Assembly: GCA_963846505.1 (NCBI GenBank)
Contig: CAWJWD010000006.1
Span: forward strand, 186,001 to 250,000
Direction: 5' to 3'
DNA from: JACVRW01 sp963846505
Lineage (GTDB): Bacteria > Actinomycetota > Thermoleophilia > Solirubrobacterales > Thermoleophilaceae
DNA length: 64,000 nt
Position numbers and translations under genes: made by a program. The notes beneath the pieces are model-generated. The model made no database searches. It was not told where the DNA came from and worked only from the letters and a program-made list of their open reading frames with translations. Shown here piece after piece: positions 60,578 to 64,000 of this stretch. Within the stretch, counting starts at the first letter, position 1; each line of letters starts with the position of its first letter.

Positions 60578-62908
60578 TCAGGCCTCGGCCTCGGCCGGAT
60601 CGCTCCGGCGGCGTGTGCCACGCAGCTCCACCGGCGAGGCGTGCAGCGCCCGCAGGCGCAGGTCCTTCCAGGTCATGCCCTCGGCCACCAGCGCCGGCAT
60701 GCCCATCGCCAGCGCGGTCGCGATCTCGACCGCCTGCAGGATGATCCCGTAGGCCAGCGCGTCGGTCTTGCCGACGCCGTAGGCGGACAGCACCGCCACG
60801 CAGGCGGCCTGGAAGACGCCGAGGTTCGAGGGCGTGGCCGGCAGCGCGGCGGTCACGTTGACCGCGAACAGCACGGCCGCAGCCGCCCCGATGCCGGCTT
60901 GATCGTCGAGGCCCAGCGCGACCAGCAGCACGTAGCAGGCCAGCCACTGCACCGCCCACGCGGACAGCTGCAGCACCGTCGCGACGATGCCCAGGCGCGG
61001 CTTGCGGAACACCACCAACCCGCTGCGCACCTGCACCATCGCGTTGCGCACCACGGCCGCAGCCTGCTGCACGCGCTGGAAGCGCGACGGCTTGCCGCGA
61101 CGCAGCAGCCACGGCGAGGCCACCACCAGGCCGAGCAGCACCACGGGCGCGATCGTCGCGATCACGAGCGCGTCCTCGCCGCCGTTGAAGAGGCCGACGG
61201 TCGCGAACATGACCGTGCCGAGCACGCACAGCGCGACGATGTTCAAGATCGTCTGGGAGACGAGCGTGCCGAGCACGAGCGGCAGCCGCTCGCGCATGCG
61301 CCCCACGCGCCGCGCCACGATCAGCGCACGCGAGGGCTCGCCCAGTCGCGCCGGCAGCGTGGCGGACATCAGGACGCCGATCATCGTCGCGCGCGCGGTG
61401 TCGCGGTGACGCACCGGCACGCCGGGCAGCGCGGCGCGCAGGATCGCGTTCCAAGCCTCGGCGCGCACGAGCATCGAGGCGCACATGAGCGCGAATGAGA
61501 CGAGCACCCAGACGGGCGTCGCCGCCAGCAGCGAGTCGGCGATCGACTCGAGGCCGATGCGGTTGAGCGCGAGCGCCGTCAGGCCGAGACCGAGCACCGC
61601 CCCCGCGCCCACGGCGATCCGGCGCGCGGTGCGCGCCCGCGAGCGCCGCGGCGCCTCGGGGTCGACCGGCTCGATCGAGACCAGCTTGCGCGGCGGCACA
61701 CGCGGCCCGGGCTCGGTCGGCACCAGGCCGCTGCGCACGGCGGCGCGCGCCAGCCGCGTCTGCGGCTGGGGCAGCTCGATCGCGTCCGCGTAGACGTCCA
61801 TGACCTCGGCCGTCACGCGCGGCCAGGCGAAGCGCTCGGCGCGCTCGCGCGCGGCGACGGCCAGCTCCCCACGGCGCTGCGGGTCGAGCGCCAGCGCCGC
61901 CAGCGCCTCGCCGAGCTCGACCGGCTTGCCCATCGGCACCAGCAGCCCGTCGACGCCGTCGCGCACGACGTCCCGGTAGCCCGCGATGTCCGAGGCGACG
62001 ACCGGCGTCCCCGACGCGAACGCCTCGGTCAGCACCATGCCGAAGCTCTCGCCGCCGAGCGAGGGGGCGACCAGCAGATCGGCCTCGCCGAGCAGGCGCC
62101 ACTTCTCCTCCTCGCTGACGCGACCGACGATCTCGACGCCCTCGGGCTCGAGCAGCAGCGGCTCGACCTCCTGCGGTGTCGCGCCGGCGATCGTGAGACG
62201 GGCGGGCACGTTGGCGCTGCGCAGCGCCTCGAAGGCGCGCAGCAGGATCGGCAGGCCCTTGCGGCCCTCGGCGCGGCCGACGAACAGCAGCCGCAGCTCC
62301 TCGTCTGTGCGCGGGCGGTCGTGGTCCGGGCGGGCGAGGCTGAGGTCGACGCCGTTGGGCACGATCCGATAGCGACCGCCGTAGAAGCGCTCGGCCGTCC
62401 AGCGGGCGGCCTCGGAGACCGCGATGCGCGCCGACAGCTTCGAGTACAGCCGCCGGGCGCCAAGCACGTTCGCGGCGATGCCGCTGGCGAGGCGGCCGGT
62501 GGAGTAGGTGTGGAAGGTGCCGACCACCGGCGCGCGGCTGGCCTCGACCCCGTACCAGCTGACCACGGGCACGTTCGGCTCGTGCACGTGGACGACGTCG
62601 TAGCCCCCGTGGCGCAGCTCGTGGCCGAGCACCGAGATCGCGGCCGGGAAGCCCGACAGGTTCGTGACGGCGCCGTTCATCGGCAAGCCGAAGGTCCGGC
62701 CGAGCGGGATCAGGTAGTCGGGCAGGGGCCGCTGCTGCGGGGCAGCGCCGCGATGCATGACACGCGCCAGACGATCATCGGGGTCGTAGGGGGCGAGCAG
62801 CCGGACCTCGTGGCCCTGAGACAGGAGCTCATCCGCGAGCGCCTCGACATGGAGCCCTACGCCGCCTGGGTACGTGTACGAGTAGGGAGAAACAAGCCCA
62901 ACGCGCAC
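60578..62908 (-). CDS. GT4 glycosyltransferase fused to flippase-like membrane domain
   Basis: A 776-residue fusion. Residues 1-375 are a GT-B family 4 glycosyltransferase close to PimA/MshA types: VSPYSYTYPGGVGLHVEALA, VVHVHEPNVPVVSWYG, IVPNGVDLS, FVGRAEGRKGL, and the nucleotide-sugar motif PSLGGESFGMVLTEAFASGTPVVASDIAG. Residues about 430-755 are a polytopic domain of the lysyl-phosphatidylglycerol synthase/UPF0104 flippase-like family (ATMIGVLMSATLPARLGEPSRALIVARR, ATPSNLGVFQAACVAVLSAYG). It probably glycosylates a lipid and helps it across or within the membrane. GTG 62908 has TAGCAT 6 nt upstream, a leaderless layout. Confidence 0.92.
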   Translation of the reverse strand: MRVGLVSPYSYTYPGGVGLHVEALADELLSQGHEVRLLAPYDPDDRLARVMHRGAAPQQRPLPDYLIPLGRTFGLPMNGAVTNLSGFPAAISVLGHELRHGGYDVVHVHEPNVPVVSWYGVEASRAPVVGTFHTYSTGRLASGIAANVLGARRLYSKLSARIAVSEAARWTAERFYGGRYRIVPNGVDLSLARPDHDRPRTDEELRLLFVGRAEGRKGLPILLRAFEALRSANVPARLTIAGATPQEVEPLLLEPEGVEIVGRVSEEEKWRLLGEADLLVAPSLGGESFGMVLTEAFASGTPVVASDIAGYRDVVRDGVDGLLVPMGKPVELGEALAALALDPQRRGELAVAARERAERFAWPRVTAEVMDVYADAIELPQPQTRLARAAVRSGLVPTEPGPRVPPRKLVSIEPVDPEAPRRSRARTARRIAVGAGAVLGLGLTALALNRIGLESIADSLLAATPVWVLVSFALMCASMLVRAEAWNAILRAALPGVPVRHRDTARATMIGVLMSATLPARLGEPSRALIVARRVGRMRERLPLVLGTLVSQTILNIVALCVLGTVMFATVGLFNGGEDALVIATIAPVVLLGLVVASPWLLRRGKPSRFQRVQQAAAVVRNAMVQVRSGLVVFRKPRLGIVATVLQLSAWAVQWLACYVLLVALGLDDQAGIGAAAAVLFAVNVTAALPATPSNLGVFQAACVAVLSAYGVGKTDALAYGIILQAVEIATALAMGMPALVAEGMTWKDLRLRALHASPVELRGTRRRSDPAEAEA

Positions 62909-62950
62909 GCGACCATGCTATCGCGCCCTCCGTACGCCACACTTGTGGCC

Positions 62951-63652
62951 GTGAGCGAGCCGCGCAACTACGTCAAATACACGTTCCTGAAGCTCGATCC
63001 CGCCTGGCGCCGGCGCCCCGCCGAGGAACGTGCCCAGGACAAGCGCGAGTTCGCCGCCGCCTGCGCCGAGTTCGCCGACGACCACTACCTGCGCGCCTAC
63101 TCGCTCGTGGGCACGCGCGGGGACTGCGACCTGATGGTGCGCTCGATCGCAAGCACGCTCGAGCCGATCCACGAGCTGCACGTGCTGCTCAACCAGAGCG
63201 GCCTGATGCGCTGGGCGCAGACGCCCCACTCGTACCTGGCGATGACCAAGGAGTCGCCCTACAGCGACGAGCCGGACAAGCCGGCGGCACCGCGCCCGGG
63301 AGCGGACTCGAAGTACTTCATCGTCTACCCGATGTGGAAGAAGCGCGACTGGTATCGCCTCGACCCCGAGGAGCGCATGCGCGTGATGCGCGAGCACATC
63401 GCGGTGGCGCGGCGCTTCACCGGCATCGAGACCAACACCGCCTACTCGTTCGGCCTCGACGACCAGGAGTTCGTGGTCGCCTTCGACGCCGACGACCCGC
63501 GCGAGTTCCTCGACCTCGTGCAGGAGCTGCGCGCGACCGAGTCGAGCGCCTACACCGAGTCCGAGACCCCCATCTTCACCTGCATCTCCGCCTCGGTCGA
63601 GCGCGCGCTGGACGCGCTCGACGGCGAGGCAGCCCGCGTTCCCGCGGGCTAG
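62951..63652 (+). CDS. hemQ: Coproheme decarboxylase HemQ (chlorite dismutase family)
   Basis: A 233-residue member of the chlorite-dismutase-like fold. Gram-positive bacteria use HemQ for the last step of the coproporphyrin-dependent haem pathway, oxidatively decarboxylating coproheme. SKYFIVYPMWKKRDWYRL carries the reactive tyrosine (Y126), and the proximal haem histidine is H149 in RVMREHIAVARRF. No distal arginine of true chlorite dismutases is evident. Start GTG 62951 (GTG 62945 possible), with a CACACT 7 nt upstream. It is divergent from the glycosyltransferase fusion. Its stop shares CTAG with the next convergent gene. Confidence 0.92.
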   Translation: MSEPRNYVKYTFLKLDPAWRRRPAEERAQDKREFAAACAEFADDHYLRAYSLVGTRGDCDLMVRSIASTLEPIHELHVLLNQSGLMRWAQTPHSYLAMTKESPYSDEPDKPAAPRPGADSKYFIVYPMWKKRDWYRLDPEERMRVMREHIAVARRFTGIETNTAYSFGLDDQEFVVAFDADDPREFLDLVQELRATESSAYTESETPIFTCISASVERALDALDGEAARVPAG

Positions 63653-64000
63653 CCGACGCGTTCGCGGCCCGCCTCGTCCTCGGCCTGCGCGGCCTCGAGC
63701 AGCAGCTCGTAGGTCGTGTGCTTGACCCGCGGTCGCCCCTGCGACTCTCCCGCCGCCTTCTCCGCGGCGTCGATCGCCTCCCAGCCGGTGTAGGTGACGT
63801 GGTCGGGCTTGCGCTCGTCCAGCAGCTGCTCGAGCGCGTCGCGCCGTGGCTGGGCCGGATCGGAGAGCCGACCCGCGTCGAGGTCCTCGAACAGCCGGTC
63901 GACCGTCTCCTGGGCGTCGCGCTTGTTCGTGCCGATGATGCCGCTGGGGCCGCGCTTGATCCAGCCGACGGTGTACTCGCCGGCCAGCGGCTGCCCGTCC
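63649..64000 (-). CDS. Ferredoxin/adrenodoxin-NADP+ reductase, C-terminal part
   Basis: The last ~116 residues of a minus-strand gene that continues past the window edge. YTVGWIKRGPSGIIGTNKRDAQETV is the conserved C-terminal FAD/NADP segment of FprA-type (adrenodoxin reductase-like) flavoproteins, and GWEAIDAAEKAAGESQGRPRVK follows as in that family. It would pass electrons from NADPH to ferredoxin. The N-terminal FAD motif is outside the window. Confidence 0.88.
   Translation of the reverse strand, partial: DGQPLAGEYTVGWIKRGPSGIIGTNKRDAQETVDRLFEDLDAGRLSDPAQPRRDALEQLLDERKPDHVTYTGWEAIDAAEKAAGESQGRPRVKHTTYELLLEAAQAEDEAGRERVG

Overview
This is a very GC-rich window with dense, mostly short-spaced genes and many GTG/TTG starts. 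The gene set points to an actinobacterium, most likely of the class Thermoleophilia (Solirubrobacter/Conexibacter/Patulibacter-like): an actinobacterial mIHF, a CGNR-type zinc-finger regulator, a six-gene mce operon, HemQ, and several small families typical of that class. This assignment is inferred from gene content; no rRNA is present. I saw no tRNA, rRNA, CRISPR array or insertion sequence, and no stretch over 300 bases lacks a gene.

Layout. 1-2.8 kb: TPP riboswitch and a three-gene ABC importer for a thiamine precursor (thiZ-thiX-thiY), followed by a lipoprotein. 3.7-5.4 kb (minus): msrB, an AlkA-like glycosylase and a small membrane protein. 5.5-7.9 kb: a GNAT-fold acyltransferase divergent from a serine-palmitoyltransferase-like enzyme, a candidate ceramide-type lipid pathway. 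7.9-11 kb: a response regulator fused to a thioredoxin-reductase-like flavoprotein, with a cNMP-binding histidine kinase. 11-17.9 kb: glycoside-hydrolase-like secreted protein, azlCD, CGNR regulator, pyruvate kinase, mIHF, VOC protein and hypothetical proteins.

18-33.5 kb (minus) is one long convoy: two YrbE/MlaE permeases, an Mkl-type ATPase, six Mce proteins, an MMPL transporter, a thioredoxin-fold protein and a frameshifted B3/4-domain gene. Almost every junction is a 1-4 nt overlap. This is a complete Mce lipid importer with its ATPase in the operon.

33.6-43.7 kb: lipoprotein, small Cys protein, NAD(P)-binding oxidoreductase, large LuxR-type ATPase regulator, dipeptide epimerase-like enzyme with a frameshifted DUF1611 partner, PucR regulator, and glnK-amtB. 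The PII protein lacks the usual modifiable tyrosine. 43.9-46.8 kb: a Ser/Thr kinase with a predicted extracellular beta-propeller, divergent from an FHA-HTH protein. 46.8-51.2 kb: two amidoligase-type enzymes (GCS2 and circularly permuted ATP-grasp) divergent from two tandem S51 peptidases. 51.4-57.3 kb: secreted protein, membrane protein, metH and an SDR. 57.4-60.5 kb: an NB-ARC/TPR STAND protein with a membrane-anchored PD-(D/E)XK-like protein, a candidate defence or signalling pair. 60.6-64 kb: a glycosyltransferase-flippase fusion, hemQ and the end of a ferredoxin-NADP reductase.

A recurring -10-like hexamer (TANNNT) sits 6-10 nt before many start codons that lack a Shine-Dalgarno site, so leaderless transcription looks common here. 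Two genes each carry two apparent single-base insertions; these are either decaying genes or consensus errors.
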